Under the pieces are notes generated by a model. That model made no database searches. It was not told where the DNA came from and saw nothing but the letters and a program-made list of their open reading frames with translations. Below, in pieces: positions 36,207-46,877 of a stretch of DNA of 64,000 nucleotides. Origin of the DNA: Oscarella lobularis (Eukaryota; Porifera; Homoscleromorpha; Homosclerophorida; Oscarellidae); the NCBI RefSeq assembly GCF_947507565.1, contig NC_089189.1:1302001-1366000 (forward strand), in the 5' to 3' direction. The translations under genes and the position numbers were made by a program. Numbering within the stretch: position 1 is the stretch's first letter; the number at the start of each line of letters is the position of its first letter.

Positions 36207-36960
36207 ATTCGCAGCTTCACTGTCACGCTGCAATCAGTGCAACGCCGGGTGAACGCCCAATATAGCTATAGGAGCTTGCGCAGTTGTCTCTAAATAGGGC
36301 GTGGTTCTCTAGAACTGTAAAGCAGCTCCTTCTGTTTTTCACCGAAATACTGCGAAGCGGCGACCTCACGCGAAGATGTCAGTTAAACGCTACTTCTCAT
36401 GTAAGGTTCGGTTTTCTAACGGTCGTCGCAACGCCCCTAGAGATAAAGAACTCCCCCGTCGCGTGATCGCGTTTACGCTGGTCGTCCTGGCTAGCTGTGT
36501 GTGCTTCCTACTACGGCGCGGCTCCTCGATATCCTGAGCTCTTCCCGAACGAGGGTTGCTCGTTAGATCGATCGCACACATAAAGCAGCACGTACTTCTC
36601 ACTGGTGCGCTTTTCCCGAAGAAGGTGGGTTCTGAGAACTTCTCAGAACCCACCTTCTTCGGGAAAAGCGCACGAGGGTTCTCAGAACCCACCTCCTTCG
36701 GGAAAAGCGCAGGAGGGACGGCAAGTGGGAGGTTCCGTGTGAAGGCTCATAAGGACTTCTTTTATTTCCTAATGGCTGAACCCTAAGTAACTTTCCTGTT
36801 TTACTAAGCGTTTCCATTTAGAAAGGACGTGCAGCTAAAATTTTTTATTCCCTGTAGATGGGCGGGTAAATTCATTAATTAAGGATCATGTGACGCTCTC
36901 AGAGAGTTCAACCCTTTACATATTGAAGGGCGTTTCTACGTCTGATCCGTCAAACGGGCC
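36207..36960. promoter_or_regulatory. Divergent intergenic region, giant gene 1 / teneurin
   Basis: The two genes are transcribed away from each other, so both promoters should lie here. The 5' flank of the giant gene includes a TATAGCTATA stretch at 36260. The middle holds a large palindrome (36605-36712). Nothing else recognisable was found. Confidence 0.5.
36605..36712. repeat. Near-perfect 34-bp palindrome plus a third repeat unit
   Basis: The arms 36605-36638 and 36640-36673 are exact reverse complements separated by one base. The core reads GGTTCTGAGAA / TTCTCAGAACC flanked by CTTTTCCCGAAG. A third unit, almost identical to the right arm (one mismatch plus ends), follows at 36677-36710. 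The block may be a small non-autonomous element or a hairpin-forming regulatory repeat. No transposase and no clear target-site duplication were seen. Confidence 0.9.
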
Positions 36961-39900
36961 ATGGAGATGAAAGTCATTCGCAGATCGGAAAGTATTGCAG
37001 ATGACGCGCGGGAAGACGCCTTCGCTGCAAAAGGCAGCAAAGGCAAAAGCCCGTCAAGGAGATGGAAAATCGTCGCTGCTGTAGCGTTTATCATCGCCAC
37101 TGGACTTCTAGCAGCCGTCATCTTCTTAGCAGGTAAACGTTCCTAACCGTTTCGTCCTCTATATGATGCACCTCTCGTGGTTCACTCTAGTGAAGTCGTC
37201 GGTTCAAGTGCCTCCCACAACGAGTGGCCGTCAGCAGCCGACCCCGATAGCTAGCGAATATCCCACTTCAGGTCCAGGTTTGGAAACTAAAGAGAAGCCC
37301 AGTAATCTTGTGTGGAAACGTGCCGTAAACAATTCCGTAGCCGCGAGCGTTTCCTCCATCCGAAGATTCGTGGGCCGAGGTTATAATTTCATGCGCGTAA
37401 TGATCGACTTGCTGTTTTAGAGACGTCGGTCCCAAAAATTCCTGTCAGCTCGACCGCGGGCACGAAAGCTTCGTCAAAAGTACCTACGAGTGCAGCAGAC
37501 AGCCAAACCACTACCGAGAGTCCAGGCACAGCAACTACACATCGAACTGAACCGTCTACTACATCTGTGCCCGGAACTACGCGGTCAACTGCTCATATTC
37601 AGGCAACTACAGAGTTTTCTCTTGCAGCCACCACTCCTCCGCCAATTAGAAACGTGACTGCAGACGGTCAATTCTTTAACGTGTCTATTGTTCCCCTCGT
37701 CATGACGTCTATGGAGAGTCGACTAGAGCAGACAGTGTCAATGATGATCGAAATTCAAGTGAGGTCTCGAAGTGAATTGGATTTGGCTGTTTACGGCCGA
37801 AGATTTTCTCTTCCAACGCACACTCGCTACGACTTCACCCGACTCCTTGTGTCAAGGTGGGAATACAATGCGAATACGGTAGTTTCTCGTACGCTACTTT
37901 GCTCGTTTTTGTTAGTCAAAGGAGGAGGGGAGAACTTCAAACATTTCAAATTTCTGAAGTTCTCACCTCCGGGTTGTGGTACTTTTCTCTGTTCAACGGA
38001 GGTCAAAGCACTGTAGAGGCAGTGCTTCGGTTCGTAACGTCTTCACCGCCGTTGCCATGCCCAGGAGATTGTTCCGACAACGGTGTCTGCTTCAATGGGA
38101 CTTGTGTCTGTTTACCGCCATGGAATGGGGCTGATTGCTCAAAATGTGCCTAAATGACCTTTTTGGCAATGGTTGTTTATTCTCTTTTTTAGTTGGTTGC
38201 AGTTTGTCCGGCTGCGGCAATAACGGAAAGTGCGAAAATGGCGCATGCGTCTGTGATGAGGGATGGAAAGGCGCTGACTGCAGCAAAAGTAGACTCGTAG
38301 GATTATGATTTGTTTCTTTTTACAACGTTGGTTTTCTAGTTGATTGCATACCTGCTGATTGCAGTGGGCACGGTCAATGCGTTGACGGCACGTGCGATTG
38401 TGATGGCAAGTGGAAGGGCGATGGTTGTGAGATAGGTAAGAGTTTCTTCAATGACTGAAAGCCTTTACAAAGAAGTTGTTTTTTAGAAAGAAAATCATGT
38501 CTCTACAACTGTTCGAATCGCGGTGCCTGCAACGACGACTTGGGGCTTTGTATTTGCGACGCTATGTTTACGGGAGCTGGTTGTAGTGTCGGTAAAATGC
38601 GCCTGTCTTAAGCTGTTCTCTCGGTAATCTTTCTATCTGTTCTAGCACTCTGTGTTGACGATTGCAATGGAAAGGGGAACTGTGTTAACGGAAGTTGCAG
38701 CTGCCATCCTCAGTGGAGTGGACTTGCTTGTGACATTCGTGAGGGAACGCTCGCTCTCGCCTTGGAGTTCACTTCGTTTCTTTTTGTGTAGTTGCGTGCG
38801 CTGTAGAATGCGACTTACACGGCGTATGCAACAACGGAACGTGTATTTGCGACAAAGGGTGGAAGGGGAAAAATTGTCGGATAGGTTGCCGTTCACATTC
38901 TTTCCCTTCTCCGAGCTCATTGCTTTGCCTTTAGACGCATGTCCAAGCAACTGCCATCAGAATGGATCGTGTACAAAGAACGACGAAGGGGAGTGGCACT
39001 GTGCCTGCCTACCAGGCTTCAGAGGCGACAGTTGCAACATAGGTCACTCTATTCTGTATACACATTGCAATATGCAGTATAACGAACGTGCATGCATTCA
39101 GGGATTGAAAGCGTTTGCGACGACGGATTGGACAACGATGCCGGTTTGACGTATTTGACGTAAACTAGATCGCTTTTGCTCACGGCACCGCCTTAGATTT
39201 CCTGACTGATTGCACAGACCCCGACTGCTGCAACTCGTCAGCATGCATCAACGACGTGGCCTGCATGGCAGTACCGGATCCCGTTGATCTGGTAGCCAAC
39301 GAAACGTTCAATGCGTCTGTTTCGTTTTACGAAACTATCCGATTTCTGTTTGATTTCGGTCTGCAATGGAACGTCGACGTTGCTCAGATTGACGAAGCGT
39401 AGGTTGCGTTACCGACCGTTTTCTCCCGTAGTCATTCGATGTTCTTCAAGGCGAGTTGGCGTCGTCAAAGGAAGAGTGACTACTCGTGACACGACTCCAC
39501 TGAGTGGCGTCACTGTCGCTATCCTGAACGAACCAGCTTACGGTCAAACGTTGACTCGATCAGACGGCTTCTACGACATTGCCGTAAACGGCGGCGGTTC
39601 CCTGACGGTGACGTTCAACAAGAACGACTTTATCGGTTCCCAGAGATCAATTGCCGTGCCAGTCAACGATTACGTGAGAGCCGACGACGTCGCCCTTATT
39701 CCCCTCGACAGCAAGGTTACGTTATGTTGTGTCTGTCTTTGTTTCTTCCATATATCGTTTGAAATACTGATACGAATTTTAGGCAACAGAGATCGATTTA
39801 GAGAGTGGAGATGACGACGTCAAAGTGGCGGCTGGCAGTCGCGTTGAAGACGAGTCAGGATCTCGGCAGGGCGTACTCATGTTTCCTCCCAACACCCAGG

Positions 39901-42900
39901 CTACGATTGTGTCCAAGAATGAGACGGCAGACAATATGGTAAAATATCGTACCTTGACAGAAGTGTCTTTACTATTCCTTTGCTTCATTTCCAGACCGTG
40001 GCAAAGCCCGTGATTCGGGTCACGGAATACACTGTCGGCAGTGGCGGACGCGATGCTATGCCAGCCGAGTTGCCGCCTTATTCCGGCTACACCTACGCTG
40101 TGGAAATGAGTTTGGATCAGGCGTCGGTGAACGGATCGACGGAGGTCGTCTTTAATCAGACTCTCGCCTATTACGTGGAAAATTATCTCGGGTTTCCTGT
40201 CGGAAGTGCCGTGCCTATTGGCTACTATAACCGAACGCTGGGCGAATGGGTGGCCTCCGAGAATGGACGCGTCGTCATGGTCCTCAACGTTACTACATCA
40301 GCGGATGGAAAACCGATTGCCGTATTGGATGTTTCAGGGAACGGATTACCAGCAACGTCACAGGCAAGCAGCTATAGACATTGGTTGCTAGAAGTTTATC
40401 AGTAGCTTTTCTTTTGAAGGAACTAGAAACGCTTGGAGTCCTCGAGAAAGAGTTGCTGCAACTTGGATTGCGATACGCTGCCAATCAAAGTCTTTGGCGC
40501 GTTCCAATTCGTCATTTTACGCCGTGGGATTGCAATTGGCCGTACGGACCTCCGAGAGACGGTTGCTCGCCGTTTCAGTGCTCTCCAAAGAATCCTATAA
40601 AGAATCCTAGTCCACCAAAGGATCCGAAGGATCCCTGCCAGTCCAAGGTACGTACGTGTTCTTAATGGGCTAATGTTTTTTTTCAGTATGGTTCTGTAGG
40701 GTTCGATTATCATTCCGCAAACTCAAACGCTTGGAGAGGAGCTCAGCATTGCGGGAACGTCAATGAGTCTCTTTTACTTCAGCGACCGAGTTCTTGGCTA
40801 CAAGCCTGTTCTCAGCATACCTCTGACGGCTGCCACCATACCGGCCTCGCTCAAAACCGTACATCTCCGCGTTGTAATAAGAGGGAAAACGTTTGAGGAG
40901 AAGTTTTCGCCGTCACCCAATCTACAGCATCAGTTCGTGTGGGACAGGAAAGATAGCTACGGACGAACAGTTGTTGGTCAAGTGACAGCATTTAGTAAGT
41001 TGAACTAGCTCGCCGCTGTTCGTCTTATTTCTTTTAATTAGTTAGCATTGGCTACGAATACGGACTGGTCTATTATCCTGTGTCGGCGAATTTTCGATCA
41101 AGTTTTAATCGCCTCTCACAAGCATCCATTTCAACGCCAGTGAGTCGTCAAAGCGAGTCAGCTGTCTTTTGGGAGAAGCGGTCTTCCGTCATTGGCAACG
41201 CGTTTGGTACCGTTGATGTCGCTGGCTTGGGTGGCTGGTCTATCAGCGCTCATCACGCTTACGATACCGCATCAGGCGTTTTGCATAAGGGAGACGGCAA
41301 AAGAACACAGTTCAGGGACAGGTCGCAGGTTCGAGGGAGATAATTACGAATACGTATTTTTTCGGTTTATTTTTTTCGTTTAGGTTATTGAAACACTGGC
41401 AGGAGACGGCGTCAAAAGGCCGACGGATTGTGTCGAATGTCGTTCGTCATCTCTTCCCGGTATTGATCAGCATTGTTACTTACGTACTTCTGCTTCACTT
41501 GTCTCTCTGAACAGCTACGTCTTCTTTGCGTTCGCCTGTTTGCATTGCTGTTGGTGCTGACGGCAGTGTGTTTATCGGGGACTATGAGTTGATTAGAAAA
41601 GTTCATCCCGGAGGAAACATGACGACGGTTGTTGATCTCAGGTTGAGATATACTCAAGCCAAGGCATATAATTAATTAATAAATGCACTTGTTTTTCTAT
41701 TTTAGTATGTCGCCGCCCGATTTTTCTTATTACATTGCAATCAGTCCGGTGGACGGCGACCTCTTCATCTCTTACGCAAAAACAAGACAAATCTACAGAC
41801 TAAAAGCGTCTCTGTTGTTGCCTGGCCAGTCTCCTATTACATTAGACGATATTGACAAAATTCCAGGTGCACTATTCTTTGTGATGCATTCTTGTAATTA
41901 TTATTGACTTGCGAAAAAGGGGCTACTGTGTTTGCTGGAACGGGAGAAAAATGTCACGGGTGGGACGAGAATTGCGGCGATGACGGCCTCGCCGTCAACG
42001 CTCGTCTTTCGACTCCAAAAGGAATTTCAGTTGGATCTCGAAGCGATGTCTACTTCGCCGATGGAAAGGTAAGCAAGTTTTGCGCCTCGTGCACTTGAGA
42101 GAGGCATGCTTTCTTCGTTTCTGCGCAGGTGATACGTCAGGTAGGAGTTGATGGCGTAATAAGTACGTTTGCCGGCTCTCGTCTGCCGCGCGGCTGCTCG
42201 CCGCCCGGTTGCACGATGGACGAAATAGGAAACGACGACATCGAACTTGATCGCGCTTACTTTGACTGGCCGACGGACGTTGTAGTGCAACGCGACGACG
42301 AGTCCGTCTTCTTTGTGGACGGCAACAACGTCTATCACGTCGCACGCGAAGGCCGAGTTCGACTCGTTGCCGGCGCCGCTCCCCACGTTTCTCCTGAGTT
42401 GGAATTAAAATTAAATGACGACGACGGCGAAAGAAATAATCAATTCGCTCCTCGTCGCGCTGCGTCGATTGATTTTAACAGACTTCAAGGTTTAGCCGTT
42501 TGGCGCGACGGTTCGGTGTACTTTACAGAGACAGACGATCGTCGCATCAATCGCGTTTTACTACTCGATCAGGACGGTTTTGTTAATCTCATTACTGGAG
42601 TTGACTCTGATTGCGATTGCCGATATTGCTCGTGCTTTGCCGGCGACGACCAGCCGGCGATTTCGGGAAAGATCTCCTATCCGTCGGCTGTCGCTTTATC
42701 ACCCAACGGAGGCGAACTCTACGTCGCTGATCAGGGAAATGTTCGCGTGAGGATGGCACGTATTTCGCTTCCTTCATCATCGACACGCGGTCACTACGTG
42801 ATTCCGTCGGACGACGGCCGACTTGCCTTTGTGTTTGACTTCACGGGTCGTCATGTCTCCACGGCTCTTGCCTCATCTGGTGAAGTCATACAAACGTTTG

Positions 42901-45900
42901 AGTACGAGGACTTTGACACGCCGCAAGGCCGTCAAGGACTGCTGACAGCAATTCGCGACGCTTACAATAACTCTCTTCTTATTCAGCGTGCGCCAGACGG
43001 TCACGCTCTAGCACTCGACTCGAACTACGGCTATAGGACGACGCTTGAAATGAATAGGGACGGCTATCTGAGTCGAATCGTTGATCCTACCGGAGCGGCT
43101 GTTCGCTTCTCGTATCACGGCTTTGAGGGGTTGTTGGCATCAACTACGGATCCGCGAAATTTGGTGCACACTTACCAATATGATCAATTTGGTCGACTGA
43201 TTCGAGACAGGCAGCCGGACGGCGGCACGACGCTTGTCTCGAAGGCCAGTGACAGTCGAGTAGACGTCCGATCCGAAACGGGACGTGGATACAGCGTTGA
43301 ATTGGAGAACATTGGGTCGGAGGCCCGCCAGATTGTTACCGAGTCGAGTGGAGCGAAGACCGTTTCCAAAGACCTAAGAGACGGATCGCAGTTTGTTTTG
43401 TACGAGGACGGCTCGAAGACTGTTGTAGCGACAGCGTCTCATCCGATATGGGGCACACAGTTACAAGTCGTGGCGAATGTGACTTCAAGGCTTCCGTCAG
43501 GCCTTACTAAAGAAATACTTTCTAGTCACTACGGAGATTTAGCGAGAAAGGGCGATCCGCTCTCCGTGACCAGATTTGGTCATACGATGTCGGTGAGATT
43601 CAATTTATGTGACTTTTTTTGTGACCCAAACTGCCCGTATTTTGTTTCCAGGTGTCGGGATCTGACCTTGTTCAAGTTGAGTACGTTAGATCAACAAGGA
43701 CAAGAACTGTCAAGTTTCTAAAGGCCAACATGTGAGTAAATTCTGGGATAGCATGCTTTTGGGTGGTCAAAGCACTTGATTTGTAGAGAAAAAAAATCAA
43801 TATTTAACAAATTTGATCAAGTAGTTGAGTCGGTGACGACAGCGTCTGGTCTTTTCCCGACGAAGACAGCTTACAATCAGAACGGTCTCGTCAGCTCACA
43901 GAGTCAGGGAAATTCAACGCGGGAATTTAAATACATATCCTTTCTTTTGTGCCTGCCACGTAAGTTTAGTTTTAGGCTACTTCTTTTCCTTGACAGTACT
44001 TATACGACCTGAATGGTCGAGTCGTTGAGGAGGTTCTAGAAGGCAATAGAGTGGCTACCTTTCTCTACGAACAGAGAGAGGAAAAGGTAGTGTACCGAAA
44101 AAGCAAAGACTCGGTTCTAAGTAATAGTCCCTTAGCCGAGAACTATGAGACTAGCGAGCGGGAGAAACTACACTTTCACCTACGACTATTTTGACGAGTT
44201 GGAAACTATAACGATGCCTAGCGGATCGGTTCATCGCCTAATATCAACCGTTGCCCTTGGGCAAACGACAGCCGCTTATGCTGCTCCTAATCAGAACTCG
44301 TCGTACGCTAACGTTTACGACGCTGCCGGCGATCTGATTCTTGAGCGCTATCCCAGTGGCAAGCGAGTCGTTCGGCAGCGGATGGATTTTGGCGGTCGAA
44401 TAGCAGAGTCGTCATTTGACAATTTTGTCGTCGACTACTCCTACAACGACAGAACAGATCGAGTATCGACGATCCATCGTCATCGCACAGGACAACATGG
44501 AATTCAGTCGGACATGGCAGACGATTCGGACCAAATTCTGCAACCTCTCGTCGCTCCCGGAACGGCTACGATATCGTTTCAGTACGACGGCAGCTTGGTG
44601 ACTCGTCAATCAGTCAGTATGGCGAGCGACAGTGACGAAGACCTTTCCGCTTCGTTTTCGTACGCGTACGATTCTTTGGTTCGCTTGTCGTCGCGAACGC
44701 TGACGATAGAGAATGGCAAGCCGTCTACACTCGCTTACCAGTACGACAAAGCCAATAGAGTTACTCGTTTTGGCGACATCGTTGTCGACTACAGCCAACC
44801 GGGCGTGCAGTCGCTCACCGACTCTCGATTGCGATACAAAACTACGTTTGACGGTTATGGCAAAATAAAAGAGCGTACCGTGACAGTGAGAGGGAAGTCA
44901 GTTTATAGTATGAAGCTTGAATACGGCAAGCACCTTCGTATTCGTTCGAAGTCGTTGTCGTTTGGTGTCGGCGACTCAACGAAGTACGAGTATGAATACG
45001 ACGTTGACGGGCAATTGGTCGGCGTTCTAAAAGACGGTAAGACAACGGAGCGTTATCGCTACGATGCAAACGGCAATAGAGTTTCGTGGACCGTCGATCA
45101 AGCGTCTCATTCGGCAACTTACAACGATGTCGATCAGCTTACCGGTTTCAGCGGCAACAATCATTATGACGTCGACGAGGACGGATTTTTAACGCGTAAG
45201 CGAGACTTAAGCTACAGCTACAGTTCACAGGGAGAACTAACGTCGATCGTTGATCTTCGCACTGGACAGGTGGTGATTGGATCGTACGTCTACGACGGGC
45301 TCAATCGACGCGTCGTGGAGACGTCAGCAGGCAATGTTACGAAGTACCTGTACGGCGATATGTCAAATCAGCACCGCGTTACACACGTTGTAACGGAAAC
45401 GAATGAGCTTATTTCCTTGCACTATGATTTGACTGGTCATCTGATCGCCTTTGATCGCGACGCTCAGCGATACTACGTCGCAGCCGATCAGGTAGGCACG
45501 CCGTGGGCGGTGATCGACTCGTCGGGAACGATCGTCAAACGGCTGTCTTACACGACGTACGGCGTTGTCTTAAGCGACACGAATTCGGCTGTTGACGCCG
45601 TTCTTGGCTTCGCCGGCGGGTTACAGGATTCGGTCGCCAATCTCGTTCACTTCGCCTATCGCGATTACGACGCGGAAACAGGTCGATGGACGGCCCGCGA
45701 TCCCAGTCTCTTCACGGCGAATCAGCCGAATTTGTATCAGTACGTTTTCAATGATCCTGTCAATTTTCTCGATCCTCTAGGCCTTTGGTGCATCGGTGGA
45801 TCGTTCTATGCCATAATTGGCGGCGGTGCGGAGTTCTGCTATGAGAATGGTCGGGCGTCGATTTGCGTCGAAAAAGGGTACGGCATCGGTTGGGACGTTG

Positions 45901-46256
45901 GCTTCGATGCGCAAAAGAAGCCGTCGCGTTCCAAGTTGAGTGTGTTTGGAGAAGCGGGTGCGAGCAAAGGATGGCTGTACGGCAGTGCGGGTGGGAAAAT
46001 TAGCGGCGAATACGAGCTGACCAAGCCACCGCCGTGCGAGGGTCGAGGCAGCTGGAGCGTTTCTGGGGGCGCATCCGCCGGACTTCCCACTCCAAAGGGT
46101 CTGGTTGGCGCTGGTGTTCAAGGGTCTTACGGAAGTTCGGGTGGTAGTTGGAGCGTTGTCGGAGGGGCTTCGGGAGGAGGAAAAACAATTCCGGGTAAAA
46201 TTGGGATTGGAGCGCAGGGGAAAGTTGGAATTCGTGGCTGTCTTGGATCGAAGTAG
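36961..46256 (+). CDS. TENM: Teneurin (27 exons, ~2,579 aa)
   Basis: Exons: 36961-37132, 37191-37271, 37421-37856, 37916-38145, 38193-38288, 38340-38435, 38487-38591, 38646-38738, 38792-38884, 38935-39042, 39102-39143, 39197-39358, 39432-39715, 39783-39938, 39995-40363, 40420-40647, 40700-40994, 41042-41328, 41384-41459, 41515-41641, 41706-41866, 41920-42068, 42129-43592, 43652-43731, 43787-43934, 44006-44086, 44136-46256; phases agree throughout. Type II membrane protein: cytosolic tail, TM (IVAAVAFIIATGLLAAVIFL), Ser/Thr-rich stalk, a LAVYGRR segment, seven one-exon EGFs, a Cys-rich part with TDPDCC, FN-plug (VKGRVTTRDTTPLSGV), a bacterial-like segment (residues ~718-917), the teneurin linker with GLGGWSISAHHAYD, NHL propeller, YD shell (~1480-2400) and Rhs core ending LDPLGL. 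A ~155-aa Gly-rich tail replaces Tox-GHH/TCAP. Bilaterian teneurins are cell-adhesion dimers that bind latrophilins; that role here is inference. Exon 2 is the least certain. Confidence 0.93.
43935..44005 (+). other. U12-type AT-AC intron in the teneurin gene
   Basis: Donor ATATCCTTT and branch site TTCCTTGAC match the minor-spliceosome consensus at every position. The intron ends TATAC, 12 nt after the branch A. Joining 43934 to 44006 restores the YD repeat FKYDLNGRVVEE in frame. The only sensible GT-AG alternative (donor at GCCAC/GTAAGT) puts the next exon out of frame with a stop. An AC end at 43999 would also be in frame (adding LY) but lies only 6 nt from the branch A. Confidence 0.85.
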
Positions 46257-46877
46257 CTTGCCTTTAGTTTTTTTCAGAACGCGTGAAGTTACCACCAAAT
46301 GGAAACGTCTTGTTTGTTTGTTTGTTTGTTTGTTTGTTTTTTCCCTTTTCTCTCACTGCGTTTGCTCTCCCATTTTGTGCTGTCGCAAGTAATGCAACGA
46401 AATCTTGCTCTGTCTAACCATGGTCTAACGTCATTCTAACATCATTTTGAACTCTACTTTTTGGTGCAACAGGTTATGTGTCATAAACATTGCCTCTCCT
46501 TAGAGACGTGGCCACTTTACTAATTTACCTATGAAATGTCGCAGAAGAGCTATTACTAGGATGATTTACTTTCCCTTCACGAGTGTGGAAATTTTGGACT
46601 TATTAGAAGTACCACGGATTCTCTCTAGAATCCGTGGAAGTACTGTGCCTAGCTTTCAGCCGCTACCAGGTCCGATGAGGTAAGTCTCCCACCGGTTACA
46701 ACTCAGTTCGACTCGGAGCGGCGGAATTAACGTCGACGTTGACGCGAGAAGAACTCGACCGAGCCGCAACGACGAAGATCGACACAGGTGCAGCGCTCAC
46801 ATAGCCTCGTCCCCAGTAGCCTCGCCCTGCGAGGCTACCACTACAGTTCTCTTAGCGCACTTCACTGTCCCGAGGCG
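46257..46877. other. Intergenic region, teneurin 3' flank and TRP copy 2 upstream region
   Basis: Contains a (TTTG)n tract at 46310-46340 and an imperfect hairpin at 46608-46644 (AGTACCACGGATTCT ... AGAATCCGTGG with a small bulge). A second short hairpin near 46817-46840 has the arms GTAGCCTCG / CGAGGCTAC. Similarity to the upstream region of TRP copy 1 begins only at about 46838 (CACTACAGTTCTCTTAGCGC), which marks the left end of the large duplication. No gene is seen. Confidence 0.6.
46310..46340. repeat. (TTTG)n microsatellite
   Basis: About 7-8 uninterrupted TTTG units, about 50 bp after the teneurin stop codon, probably within its 3' UTR or just beyond. Confidence 0.9.

Noticed and set aside
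37919-37975. Hairpin GAGAACTTC ... GAAGTTCTC as a mobile element
   Set aside because: It lies within teneurin exon 4 and encodes the conserved stretch before LTSGLWYFSLFN. The 9-bp arms are probably chance.
43974-43999. AC end of the U12 intron at 43999 (adding LY to the protein)
   Set aside because: It is in frame but only 6 nt from the branch A. The AC at 44005 has normal spacing and aligns better with other teneurins.
45700-46256. Rhs toxin-type C-terminal effector
   Set aside because: The core is Rhs-like, but the tail is a Gly/Ser-rich repeat with no recognisable nuclease or toxin motif, and the gene is a eukaryotic, multi-intron teneurin.
36961-46256. Bacterial contamination
   Set aside because: The YD region could suggest it, but the gene has 26 spliceosomal introns, animal EGF exons in phase 1-1 and a TM-stalk N-terminus.
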